Assembly: GCF_964340395.1 (NCBI RefSeq)
Contig: NC_135565.1
Location: 3,694,142-3,714,141, forward strand
Direction of reading: 5' to 3'
Origin: Glandiceps talaboti
Taxonomy: Eukaryota > Hemichordata > Enteropneusta > Spengelidae
Length of the DNA stretch: 20,000 nucleotides
The notes under the pieces are model-generated. The model saw nothing but the letters and a program-made list of their open reading frames with translations. It made no database searches and was not told the origin of the DNA. Each line of letters starts with the position of its first letter. Position 1 is the stretch's first letter. Both the position numbers and the translations under genes were made by a program. Of this stretch, positions 1 to 11,200 are shown one piece after another.

Positions 1-245
1 TACCCTCGGGTAGGTGGTACAGGAGTATCAAAACGAAATCTGAACGTTTTAGGAAGAGCTTTTATCCATCTGCGATTCACATTTTAAACCAGTCCTAGGA
101 TCGTTTACCATTAAATTTTGTTTTAGTGTTAGGTTTGTCTCAGCATTGTATCTTTTTAGCATCATGTGTGTTTTGTATCGTTTGATGTGTTACATCAATT
201 TTATCTTTTGCTTTTACATTTCACTTGCATTTCCTTTGATACGTT

Positions 246-845
246 TTATTCAATTGTCGTTTTCTTTCCAATCTTTAGTTTTCGATTTTATCCACCTCTT
301 TTTATGAGTGCACTTGGAAAGCCAATTCCCAATACATTTTTTTATGCAAATGGCAATGAAGTTATATTATTACATTATCACAGTGTATCAGATATGTCTA
401 TTCCAATTATTTGTAAGGTTTAGATCTGGTGATGACGTTAGATTGAGGTTGAAGGAGGAGAAAATCATTTTCCATCTCGGAACGCTGGAACCCCATGCAA
501 TTAATAGATTATTTACATCATTCCCTAATATGTAACTACGCTTATTCTGTCTTTCTGGGGGTCCTTTTTGTTGCAAGTGATTTTTGGATCTCTTTTACCA
601 ATTTTACTGTTTATTAGAACTTTCGGTGAGCATTTCCTTTCCGGTCATAACACAAAGATGTGATGTCAGGTGAAGACCTACTTAAATCATTCCTTGATAT
701 CTTTTGTTAAAGAATATTAATTCATCAAAAGTCTGGTTTGAATTTATTTCTCCAAACCTTTCTACTCATTATTTTCACGCTCCTACATACATACATACAT
801 ACATACATACATACATACATACATACATACATACATACATACATA
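246..845 (+). mobile_element. Degenerate retroelement 3' fragment, copy 1 (Penelope-like, inferred)
   Basis: This stretch matches 1783-2232 in direct orientation through a short coding remnant, a shared non-coding stretch (about 530-780) and a terminal tetranucleotide repeat (CATA here). The remnant near 420-535 reads in frame as LRLKEEKIIFHLGTLEP then INRLFTSF. From memory, the pattern E-x-x-I-x-x-L-x-T-L-x-P-x-G-x-N is typical of the C-terminal side of the GIY-YIG endonuclease in Penelope-like elements. The upstream part (HSVSDMSI) is in another frame, so the copy is frameshifted and dead. The repeat relationship is plain in the sequence. The family name is inference. Confidence 0.5.
784..845. 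repeat. (CATA)n microsatellite
   Basis: Near-perfect tetranucleotide repeat at the junction of copy 1 and the foldback element. Confidence 0.97.
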
Positions 846-847
846 AA

Positions 848-1338
848 ATGCATATGGAACTTATAAATCAGTCCATATAAATAGCTGTTAAATCCGACGT
901 TTCGAATAAATATTCTTTTCCAAAGGAAAAATCGGCGAGATACAGAAATGTTAGGTTAAAACCTGAACATTACTGAATATAATGGAACAAAACCGCGCGT
1001 AATATATAAACGATTATACGTGGGAAAAGTTCTAATATTCGCACATACCAAATAGAACCCAATAGAATATGCCTGAAATTTAAAAAATACCTTTATTAGA
1101 TTGGGAATGATGATAATAATCTATTAATTCCAAGGGGTTCCAGCGTTCCAAGACGGAAAATGGTTTCTTCTTCCTTTAACCTCAATGCTTTCTCATCACC
1201 AGAAACCTTACACATTCCTAAAATGGAGATATCTAATACACTGTGATCGTTGGTAATTTTCCTTTGAAAAAGAATATTTATTCGAAACATCGGATTTAAC
1301 AGCTATTTATACGGACTGATTTATAGTTCCATATGCAT
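848..1338. mobile_element. 491-bp inverted-repeat (foldback) element inside copy 1
   Basis: The arms at 848-930 and 1257-1338 are reverse complements of each other with only a few mismatches and one indel. They begin ATGCATATGGAACT. The element separates the CATA microsatellite of copy 1 from the downstream tail that directly follows the microsatellite in copy 2, so it looks inserted. Its right half carries a third, inverted copy of the coding remnant (minus strand, 1100-1257), reading LRLKEEETIFRLGTLEP. No clear target-site duplication is visible, because both flanks are CATA-like. Confidence 0.6.
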
Positions 1339-1341
1339 TGC

Positions 1342-1742
1342 TTCATACATAGTTTGCACGTGTACGTATCTACGTCCGTCCGTCCGTCCGTCCGGCCGTG
1401 CATGCGTGCATGCTTGCATGCTCGCAAGCATTGAATTATTCGTGAGAACATTTTGAAAGGAAAGTATAATTGCAAGACATTCTTAATCCTAATATTAAAT
1501 GTGTATAATGAGTGAAAATTATTCATATGAAACTGTGAAATGCAAACATGTGTAACTCCAATATAAATATCAATGGTTCATAATAACATACTGATGTTAT
1601 CTTAAAAGGAAACATCCCTGTGCTAATCTAATTCCTATGTCACACTGTATGAAAAAAAACACGTCATTCCTGTACAAAGATGAGAGAATGAATTGAGTAC
1701 CATTTCTAACTCAATGATCTACTAAAAGAAAGGAAATTGTTA

Positions 1743-1781
<39 letters not shown>
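1342..1781 (+). mobile_element. Copy 1 tail, ending in a CA repeat
   Basis: From the short CCGT repeat at 1375-1393 through TTGAATTATTCGTGAGAACA and onward to the CA repeat at 1745-1781, this stretch matches 2244-2736 nearly base for base, apart from a block of about 25 bases near 2378-2403 present only in the second copy. It is the 3' continuation of copy 1 after the foldback insertion. Confidence 0.6.
1745..1781. repeat. (CA)n microsatellite
   Basis: Perfect dinucleotide repeat that ends retroelement copy 1 and abuts the start of copy 2. Confidence 0.97.
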
Positions 1782-1782
<1 letters not shown>

Positions 1783-1783
<1 letters not shown>

Positions 1784-2684
1784 TTTATTCAATCGTCGTT
1801 TTCAGTGTATCAGATATGTCTATTTCATGAATTTGTATGGTTTCTAGTGATGAAGTTAGATAGAGGTTGAAGGAGGAGGAATTCATTTTCCATCTCGGAA
1901 TGCTGGAACGCCATGGAATTAATAGATTATTTACATCATTCCCTAATATGTAACTACGCTTATTCTGTCTTTCAGGTGTTTTTTTTTGTGCAAGTGATTT
2001 TTAGATCTCTTTCGCGAATTTTACTGTTTATTAGAACTTTCGGTAAATATTTCGTTCCTTGTCATAACACAAAGAAGTGAAGACCTACTTATATCTTTCC
2101 TTGATATCTTTTGTTAAAGAATATTAATTCAAAAAGTGTGGTTTGAATTTATTTATCGAGACCTTTCTACTCATTATTTTCGCGCTCATGCATCCATCCA
2201 TCCATCCATCCATCCATCCATCCATCCATCCATACATAGTATTTACATGTACGCATTTATGTGCGTACATATTCCCGTGCGTGCGTGCGTGCGTGCGTGC
2301 GTGTGTGCATGCTTACGTGCTCGCATGTATTGAATTATTTGTGAGAACATTTTGAAAGAAAAGTAAAATTGGAAGACGGGTCGGCAGGTAAATTTCACAG
2401 CAGACATTCTCAATCCTAATATTAAATGTGTATAATGAGTGAAAATTATGCATAGGAAACTGTGAAATGAAAACACGTGTAACAGCAATATAAATATCAA
2501 TGGTTCATAATAACATACTGATGTTATCTTAAATCTATACTAATCTAATTCCTATGTCACACTGTATGAAAAAAAACACGTCATCCCTGTACAAAGTTGA
2601 GAGAATAAATTCAAGTCCTATGTCATACTCCAAAACTCACCAAAAGAAAGGAAATTGTCACATACACGAGCGCACATACTGATG

Positions 2685-2736
<52 letters not shown>
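1783..2736 (+). mobile_element. Degenerate retroelement fragment, copy 2 (Penelope-like, inferred)
   Basis: This is a head-to-tail copy of 246-1781 without the foldback insertion. It lacks the part equivalent to about 265-378 of copy 1. The coding remnant near 1870-1950 is disrupted. Where copy 1 has CATA and CCGT repeats, this copy has CATC (2190-2232) and GTGC (2275-2302). Both copies end in a CA repeat. Tandem and inverted partial copies are typical of Penelope-like elements, which is consistent with the assignment but does not prove it. Confidence 0.5.
2190..2302. repeat. (CATC)n and (GTGC)n microsatellites
   Basis: A CATC tract at 2190-2232 and a GTGC tract at 2275-2302 are separated by a short spacer inside copy 2. 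The open frames here, with SIHPSIHP and RACVRAC repeats, are translated microsatellite and not genes. Confidence 0.95.
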
Positions 2737-2740
<4 letters not shown>

Positions 2741-2881
2741 TACATACATACATACATACTTTTATACACATATACATACATGCATGCATGTATGCATTCA
2801 TGCATGCATACATGCATAAATACATACATACATACATACATACATACATACATACATACATTCATACATACATACATACAT
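2689..2881. repeat. Compound (CA)n / (CATA)n microsatellite
   Basis: CA repeat at 2689-2736, CATA repeat at 2736-2759, a variant TGCA/CATA block around 2780-2815, then CATA repeat at 2819-2881. The minus-strand frame rich in MYVCMYVC is only this repeat. Confidence 0.96.
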
Positions 2882-3184
2882 ACGAAAACACATTGAAAAG
2901 TGTCAGACCGACACAATTTACAAGCAAATGCTTATGAAAACTTTTGATAAATTCCACATAGGAAAACGAGAATCTAAATCAGTTTAGGAAGTTAAATAGT
3001 GAACAGATGTGTACTATTGGATAACAGGTGCTTGCAAACATGTAATCGTTCTTTATTCTCCAATGGCAACTATACTTTAAAAAATATTATTTTGAACAAA
3101 TATATATCGTATCTTAATATTCTGATATGTAACTGTAAATGTCAGCCCCACCCCTCCCCCCCCCCCCAGAATTTCTTGGCCAAT

Positions 3185-3250
3185 GGATATCTTGAGAGGA
3201 AACATCCCTATGCTAATCTAATTCCTATGACACACTGTATGAAAGAAATA
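3185..3250 (+). mobile_element. Short third fragment of the same repeat family
   Basis: This stretch shares GGAAACATCCCT, GCTAATCTAATTCCTATG and ACACTGTATGAAA with about 1600-1655, and more loosely with 2530-2575. Its flanks are not related, so it is an isolated remnant. Confidence 0.55.
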
Positions 3251-3299
3251 CCGGTCCAAAACAGATTTGGAAAGAAACACGCCTATCCAACACCACGTA

Positions 3300-4600
3300 T
3301 CTAATGCAATCCATGACTGCATTGAGGTTGCAAATATGAACAGGAAACATTTTTGTAAAAGATATCACCTTTTCAAAAATGTTAGTGACTTTGTGATTTC
3401 GTATTTTTGTAATATTTTATTGCGAATCTTTTAATGGTTTGACTCATATATAAAACATTCATCAAACTTCATCGAATCATGCAGTCAGTTCCTTCTGTCT
3501 TACTTTATATAAAGTCTTAAAAATGTGTACATCGACAATTTAGACCATTTTGAACAAACTAATAATAAGGCATTACAAAAAATATGACGTCAACGACTCA
3601 TCAAAGAGGTCAAAGTACAATGCATAACACGCATGTGACACGTGATTAGTCGAAGGTGTGGAATAATTCACTTTTAGGAAATTTAGCTTAAATTGAAAAG
3701 AGAATGACTATTTTTGTTGAACATGTTTGAGCTGATTTAGGAAGCATTATCACAACGACTAGTTTGATTTAAAAATAGACCAGCAAATATGGTAAATGTT
3801 TGATATAATTAACAAAGTAATGTACCATTGCATTGCTTGTCAAAGTCTTTAATAAAAAAATTCTAATCATTTTAATATGTTCATGTCAATAATGTAAACG
3901 AGAAAAAGATATATGTTTTCTAATTTGACTAAGATCAAACGAGATATTGTTATCATTCAGTGGAAATAAAATTATTGATAAACAAAAAAAATAGATGAAC
4001 TGTTTTAGTGAGTAAAAAACTGGTTATTACAAAAGTGATTGACTATATGTTGTATATTTCCTTAATTAGAACTGAGAATGTGTTTGAGTTTACTTGAACA
4101 AAGTAACAGAAGAAGTTTGAACAGTTTATAACAGAGGTGGACAGTATATTATAACCTTATCAAAGCTGTCCTTCAGTTCGTCGCAGTATTCCCAGAATTA
4201 AGATGTCGAGAAAATAGCCGTTCTTTTTCATTTGACCTATGAGTTTTCTCGTTTAAACAACACAAATATATTTTGAAATAATGATCAAGGCCGCTACACG
4301 ACATAGTATTATACTTCATACAATTTCCGAAATTACGATAAACTTTTAATTATTGTTCAAATTTGAAAACTCTTCAAACGTGTGAAAGAAATATATTAAT
4401 ACGAATCATTGCGTCATCAACATTATCATATTGTGTCGAAAATGTACCCGGTATCATAGAACACAGGGAAACTATGAAAACACAGAGGTGCCACCTGGCG
4501 CCGCTTTTTGTCGTGATATCGCACAGTAAATGTTGTTGAATATTTAACACCCCTCCCTTCAACATAATTCAAATTAATATTTGATATTAGTTCTTTAACT
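3300..4600. other. Upstream region with no recognised feature
   Basis: This is AT-rich DNA without long repeats, a convincing open frame or RNA-gene motifs. The 63-codon minus-strand frame at 4374-4565 has no recognisable features. The region may hold distal regulatory sequence for the VWD gene, but I cannot point to any element. Confidence 0.5.
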
Positions 4601-4628
4601 ATACTTTATTTACATTGTAAAGTTGACG

Positions 4629-4637
4629 TATAAATAG
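4629..4637 (+). promoter_or_regulatory. Candidate TATA box
   Basis: TATAAATAG lies about 270 bases upstream of the first inferred donor site at 4907. A start about 30 bases downstream would give an untranslated first exon of roughly 250 nt. A palindromic E-box CACGTG at 4762-4767 and an octamer-like ATTTGCAT near 4789 lie between this site and the donor, so the true start could be nearer to 4850. In AT-rich DNA a TATA match alone is weak evidence. Confidence 0.3.
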
Positions 4638-4659
4638 TACATTACCTTCTCATTATTGA

Positions 4660-4906
4660 AGCAAAGTTATTGTGGACAAGTTGAAACCTAATACTAGTAG
4701 TCTCTAAACCGACTATTCCTAATTACAAAGTGGGGTGTCGGACGAATAAAGTAACTTCTCCCACGTGGACATTAGCACCACGCACATTTGCATATTTGTC
4801 ATTATTTAACACCATGTGAAGCTTGTCCTAGAGTAGTTGCATCAACGAAGGGACTCTGTGAATATCTCTGCACGATTCAATATCTGATTTCTGTCATTTG
4901 ATACAC
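4660..4906 (+). other. Untranslated first exon (5' boundary uncertain)
   Basis: A strong donor, ACAC|GTAAGT, at 4907 is followed 137 bases later by a good acceptor, ATTTCAG, at 5043, immediately before the signal-peptide exon. This is the usual arrangement of a short 5' leader exon. The 3' boundary is supported by the donor. The 5' boundary is a guess from the TATA candidate at 4629. Confidence 0.5.
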
Positions 4907-5043
4907 GTAAGTTGGTTTACTTTTTCCTAGCATTGTCTCTTCTTTGACACGATACTTTAGCAATTTTTGGTAGAAATTGTAAACAGATAGAGTTTTCATC
5001 AACATTATACTTTAACTATTTAAATTGACGTCCATGATTTCAG

Positions 5044-5127
5044 GTAAACAAGATGAAAGGAGTTGCAATTTGTTTGTTGCTGGTAGGTGTAGCGTTCATT
5101 TCTACGCTCAAAGCTGAGAAGAGAGGG
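5044..5127 (+). CDS. Exon 2: start codon and signal peptide
   Basis: The exon begins after the acceptor at 5042-5043, has a 9-nt leader, and starts translation at ATG 5053 in the favourable context AACAAGATGA. The 25 encoded residues are a textbook signal peptide: Lys at position 2, a hydrophobic core ([14 protein letters not shown]) at 4-17, then TLKA, a likely signal peptidase site, followed by EKRG. The donor GTAAGC at 5128 leaves phase 0. The frame stays open beyond the donor only because it runs into a TCTG/TCTA microsatellite, so read-through is not the natural product. The Lys-Arg pair right after the predicted cleavage site may be a processing site. Confidence 0.85.
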
Positions 5128-5198
5128 GTAAGCATTACAGTTCATACCTATCTATGGATCCATCTGTACGTCTGTATGTCAATCTATCTATCTATCTA

Positions 5199-5273
<75 letters not shown>

Positions 5274-8200
5274 CTCTATCTATCTCTCTATCTATTTTAC
5301 AAGCTGGTATCACAACGTGCGTGACAATAAGCTAAACATACAAATAAGCTAATTGTGTCCAGATTTTTAAGTACACAAAACTGTTAAGAAAGTCAACTTC
5401 TGATATTGATTTCATCATCTCGAGGGAACCGACAGTGATATAGACTTCCTGTCTGTACTTCATTGAGTAATCATACTTACCGTCGAAATTAGTATCGAGG
5501 TATGAAACAGCTACCTCTTGGAGAGACATATTAATTTTAAAGTAACAAAAAACCGAGCAAAATGCGAAAAATTATTGTTTATAATTAAACATTTAAATCG
5601 AAATAAGAAAACTTCTTGTTCCGAGGGACTTCGTCTTCTTTGTAATCTTAATTTCATATTAAGTTATTGAATGCTTGACTCATGGAATAAATCAAAAAGT
5701 GTTAAACTAAAAACAAATCTAACTATTTAATAATGCCATACTCAACTAAACATCAAATATGTTTGAAATTTTATTCATAATTAGTAGCATTTCTCCCATT
5801 CTGTGAAAAGGATACAGTTGCGGTTAACTCTATCGAGAATGATTGTAAACTAAATGAAATGCCACAGCGTTCTAAAATAGAGATATGGTATTTTGATAAG
5901 CTAAGGCAAGTTATTTACTAAATGAAAATAAAAAAAACGAAAAATAAAAAGTAAAAAATAATAAAACCGTGCATGGGAATCAATACTTTAAGCATTACAC
6001 GCCTAGACACTAGGGTTGTATATTTGTTTCTAAGTCTAGGGTTTAATCTCTGCAAATACCAGATAACCTGGATGTTCTAAAACATACGCCAACACATTAC
6101 ACTTTAAATTCATGGTAAATATTCGACAGGTAGACGCCAAGTTTCTCTTTATTTTTATTCATAAGTGATAACAAATGCTATAGCACAGTCTTAGCGGCAA
6201 AAATAAATCATTTCACTGCTTATTACATTACCCCAAAACCCCAAAAGTTTTCAGAAAATCATACTGAGAATGTGCCATACTAATCTGAAAATACGTTCAT
6301 GATATAATGTATTACATGCAGTTATCTCCATCTTATCAAAGCAAGATTCAGACCATTCTTTTGATGACAAATCCTTGCCTCCTTTAACTCATACATCTAA
6401 CCAGCCATCTATCCATCCATCTACCCATTCATCTACCTATCCATCCATCCACCAACCCACCCACCCATCCATCCATCCATCCATCCATTCATCCATCCAT
6501 CCATCCATCCACCAACCCACCCACCCATCCATCCATCCATCCATCCATCCATCCATTTCCCTTAACTCTCCTATTTCGCCTCTTTGATGTATGTTCAGTT
6601 TACCTTAAAGAGGTTCGCTTAAAATGTGATGTTCAATGATTTGCTGTAAACAAATTGAAAACATGTTTTCTCTTTGCGCCGACATTACAATATTTTTTCT
6701 TCTTGTGATGAAATTGTTGATTTTATTGTTGTAAAACAATCAGTACCATTATATTTAAAGTTACAAAGTTTATTAATCTTTCTGCTTACCAACCCTGAAA
6801 CGATTATTGATCTATAATAATAATAATAATAATAATAATAATCTTTAATTATACTGGATAGTTCTTTTAGTATATAAACACTTGTCTCCCAAGAAGTCCA
6901 GTGAGGGCCATCTCTCATGGGTTCATAGTCTATCTACTAGACCTCGGATGTTCTTCCGATAGAATACGACACACGTTTGAACACCGCTATCGAGGATGGA
7001 ACATCCAAGGTCTAGCAAATGTCATCAGGATATAAATAACTGCCAATCAGAGAACTGTATTAGCGACAAACACAAACAGAGGACAATAGCTAATTTTTCA
7101 TGCATATTCATCTCAAGGAGGGGCTTGTAAAAATAACCACCAATGCGTTAACTAAAATGTGTGAATGACAACGTCTACACACTCATCAAACACAATTACC
7201 ATAAACTGATAAGACATAGTAATGACATAAATGTGTTTGTCAACACCTGCATGCAGAGATTGAATATATTAAAGTATATATATGCATACATGGCCCAACC
7301 CTCTAATCTCAATGGAATGTCATGTCTGAAAATGACATTTGCTAGACTGTTCGGTCAAGCCCTCACTGCGAACTTCGTTCGCTTATAGTATCGAAAGAAA
7401 GCCCGAACGTCTAGCAGCAGCAAGACTAATGGGTACAGTGTTAATGCAGGAGGAAACCAGAGTACCCGAGGAAACCTGCATTGTTCGGTAGAGTCAAACT
7501 GAATGACACTCTTCTTACTTGGTAAATTCATGGTAAATTTAATCGAACCCTGAATGGGGTTCGAACCCAGACTGCAGTAGTAAGAGGCAAGTGGTTTAAC
7601 CACTCGGCCACAGATAATCCAATCTATTTGACTCTGATTTTCTTTTAGGCCTATCACAAATGTATCAATGTTACCTTAAACTATTTGATGGTACGCTTGT
7701 AAATATTATTGCACAAACTAGATGAAGACAAAAATCAAAATCAATCAGTTATATTACTCTCTGATGAGCCTAAAAAGAAGGTATAATAATGCAATATTTG
7801 TCATAATTGTCAGCCCCACTCGTTTCCACAAAGCGTCCCCAGCGACCATTAAATCAGTATTCTCAATTAAGTTGACTAAAATTTCATTTTTTTCTCTCAA
7901 CATTCTTGACTTTTAGTCACCTATTGACAACACTCGTCATAGCCTGAATCCTAAAGCATTCTCTCTATGACGTCACACATTGCGCGATCTAGATGGTACC
8001 GGAAATAACCGAACACTCTCAAAGTAAATCCGACAAAACCCGACTGAAAAACTATCGTTTTTAAGGTGTTTGCAGACGGTTTTTGAGTTTTAAAACCAGA
8101 ATACGTTTCACCAGCATGTCGTCTAGCAAAATAACAATATAATAGTGAATGTGAGTATTTGGAATTACCTTTAAGTTAGGTATGCTATTATGTAAATAGT

Positions 8201-11200
8201 ATTCATCTTTTTCAAGTGAGAATCCAACCAATAGTTTTATATTTCAAAACCGACCTCTCGACATTACAGCGTAGTTCTATTTGTACATCTCATCTCTGTA
8301 ACTCATACACATTTTCTCACACCTTACCATTCATTGTTTCCTGCTTTTCATATTTGTTTGTCAGTTTGTTATTTCAACTTCAGACGTGTCATTGTAATTT
8401 CACATTGATCTTTCCCTTTCTGTGCTTAAAGCACTAAACAGTTGTTATCAAGGGCATGGAAAGGTAATGACGTAACTAGCCTGACTCCTTGGAGCATACA
8501 ATTCCAATGTGGTCCCTATTTATACAATTGGGTTGACTGGAGCACCATCATGTATTATTAAAATTCTGTCAAAGGATATTAGTCATTGAGAAACAAATGA
8601 TAGCGGTGAGGCGTGATCCACCAATGTTCATGATCTGATCCACCTCAGTTTTTGACAACCATCGAATGATATAAATGATAACATCGTTATGTTATTAAGA
8701 TGAAGATATTGTTTCACTTTGTTGTCCCACCCCCCTTAACTTGATGGCCGAGTATGTAAACACCATATAATAACTTGATGTTGGAATAAGTAAACACCCC
8801 CTAAATTAATGGCAGAAAATATAATCACCCCTAACTTGATGGCAAATATTGAAATACTTCCTAACCTGGTGGCAGAACTAAATTGTATGAAAAACATGTA
8901 TATAATTAGATTTGTGGTTCCAAGAATGAAGTTCATTGCAGACAAATCGAAACATCTCCATTGTTTCAAATTCACCATACCAAATAAAGTGACTGTATTT
9001 CCCTCTTCTCCCCTTACTTCACTATTCTGCATGTCCTACTAGGTATCTGACGGTATTGAGAAGGTCAAGCGGGGAAAAAGTAAGTACAGTAACTATGCAT
9101 TAAAAAGATGCTTGCATCGAACGGCCAGCCTAGATGTTTCTGAAAAAAAGTTGTTTACAAAAAAGGTTTCACACCTGACCGCTGCTTGAGAGGTTTTCAA
9201 TAACTGTGCCGGATTCATTGTTAACCAGATGTAAATTGAATGTCTTCCGTAAGGGCAAAGTTTTGAGATTGTTGTTCCTACAGACAATTGTTGGAATACA
9301 ACAGAACATATGTAATAAGTTATTTTTTCTCATTGATTGCTATTTGCTCATTGCTGTTAGTGATCTCCTGGCCAACAACAACATGTACTGTGACATTTGT
9401 TGAGAATGTAAAAAAATAAGTGCATTGTCGTACCACTTTAGACAACATTTCCTGACAAGAAACTATTTTTTCCTTTTTAGTGGCCTACAAAAATATGCCA
9501 AAAATTTATTAAAACTAAAAGCTACATCAATAATATTTTTAGGACAAGTGCGCTTTTGTATCGCAAATGCATGTGTCAAATTATATTGAATTTGAAGTGT
9601 GCATTCTTGAGATATAGCCTAATTATGTAAATTTCTCGTAAATATTCTTGGGATGTTTACCGAAAGCTAATCAGTTCTTGTCACTACCCTACAGAACACA
9701 TGCAATAAATTTCGTTTGATTTGAGCCAGTCGTGTTTTAGAAAATGGTGATAAAGTCGCACCACTTAAGACGACATTTCCTGACGAGAAATTATTTTTTT
9801 ATTTTTTGTGGCCAATCTTGAGATATAGCCTAATTACTGAAAATCATTAATTACGTAAATTGCTCATTAATATTCACGGGATTTTACCAAAACCTAATCA
9901 AAACTTGCCATTACCCTACGGAACGCGTCTTGAAATTTTCGTTTGAATTGAGCAAGCCGTTATGGAGAAAACGATGACACAGATCCATTAATGTCCATGA
10001 CGATCGTGTGTACAATGTACCGAAAACATGCCAAAATCTTATTAAAACTAAAAGCTACATTGCGCTTTGGTATCGCAAATGTGTGTACCAAGTTATAATG
10101 AATTTGAAGCATGCATTCTTGAGATATAGCCTAATTACCGAAAATCAATAATTATATCTCTTTCTTACGGAAGAAAAAAGAAACGTCAATATGAACCACG
10201 AAAGAGAGCCTGGAATGTCAATATATTAGTGACCTTTAAAACATACATTGTATGTACTCAAGGCTTACACACCCAAACAAAGAAATGAGATTAGTTACTT
10301 TGTATGTATGTATGTATGTATGTATGTATGTATGTATGTATGTATGTATGTATGTATGTATGTATGTATGTATGTATGTATGTATGTATGTATGTATGTA
10401 TGTATGTATGTTGTGGACTTATTGAATTTGAAGGATTAATTCTAAAACTTCAGCTATTTTCAATTTTCTTTCTGTACGAATGACATTTTCTCTTAGTTTA
10501 ATAGTTTTTTTCTTTTGAATGCTGGCTAGTTTTAGACAAGTTTTCTGCCGACATGGAAAACGTTAATTATTATAAGCAGGCTTTTATTAAGCCAAGAAGT
10601 ACAGACGTTCCTCTCACACGTCCGCCATTGCGTTAGACGAGCAAGGGACAATGGGATTGCTTTAGAATATTTTCTTTTGTTTCTGTTTTGAAGAACAATT
10701 AATTGGGAATTTGCATGTGATATAATTTTCCCTTTCTCAGATAGAGACGTGATTGGATGAATACAAATTCCTACATCTGGTATTAGGAATGTCAAAAACT
10801 AAATACACGTATAGTAAACTAATTACTAAATTAGTAGACCAATCAAACATAAGCGATAACAATGTATAACTAGTATCGGATATAGCTTACAAAACTAATG
10901 AACACATTTACTGAGTATTCGAGGGCTGACATTATTTTGGCATTTTTTGTATCTTCATATTACATGATATTGGTGTTATTACTTCTCCTTTAACCCCAGA
11001 TTTCATACTTCCATTTGAACATTTAACAAATAAGTTGCATGTGTAAATACAGTGTTTATCATATCATAGTTAATATTAAATTGATGAAATTGTTTTTTTT
11101 TATATATTAAGTTGGTATGATATGATATATATATATAAATGTATTTTCTAATTGTCTAATTTATATTATTCGTTGACAGGGGATGGATTTGGTGAGTATA

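Larger units (their letters stand above)
9612..11200 (+). repeat. Tandem segmental duplication, first copy
   Basis: The two ends of this segment (9612-9949 and 10528-11200) recur, adjacent to each other, at 11198-12212. The second part is almost identical between copies: about four substitutions and one 2-base indel in roughly 660 bases outside the micro-exon. It includes micro-exon 4a, its acceptor and its donor. The frames of 87 codons at 10532-10795 and 11546-11809 on the minus strand are identical only because the DNA was copied; they have no recognisable function. Confidence 0.9.

Noticed and set aside
1589-2560. Hammerhead ribozyme from CTGATG near 1589 and 2518 and from CGAAACGTCGG on the minus strand near 895-905
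   Set aside because: CTGATG is followed by T rather than A and the next stem does not pair. At the other site the CGAAAC-GTC half is present, but no CTGATGA core lies upstream.
2136-2861. Open frames with [15 protein letters not shown] or MYVCMYVC repeats as possible repeat proteins
   Set aside because: They are direct translations of CATC, GTGC, CATA and CA microsatellites, open in several frames at once, with no start context or splice support. The same holds for 6375-6587, 10248-10439 and 12636-12989.
2999-3304. 101-residue frame on the + strand as a gene
   Set aside because: It crosses a poly-C tract and a fragment of the repeat family at 3185-3250, and has no recognisable domain.
6395-6557. 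CRISPR-like array
   Set aside because: Repeats are 4-base units without unique spacers, and the genome is eukaryotic.
7548-7619. Functional tRNA gene on the minus strand
   Set aside because: The A and B boxes are good, but the bases that should form the acceptor stem do not pair over seven positions, and the sequence continues into a SINE body.
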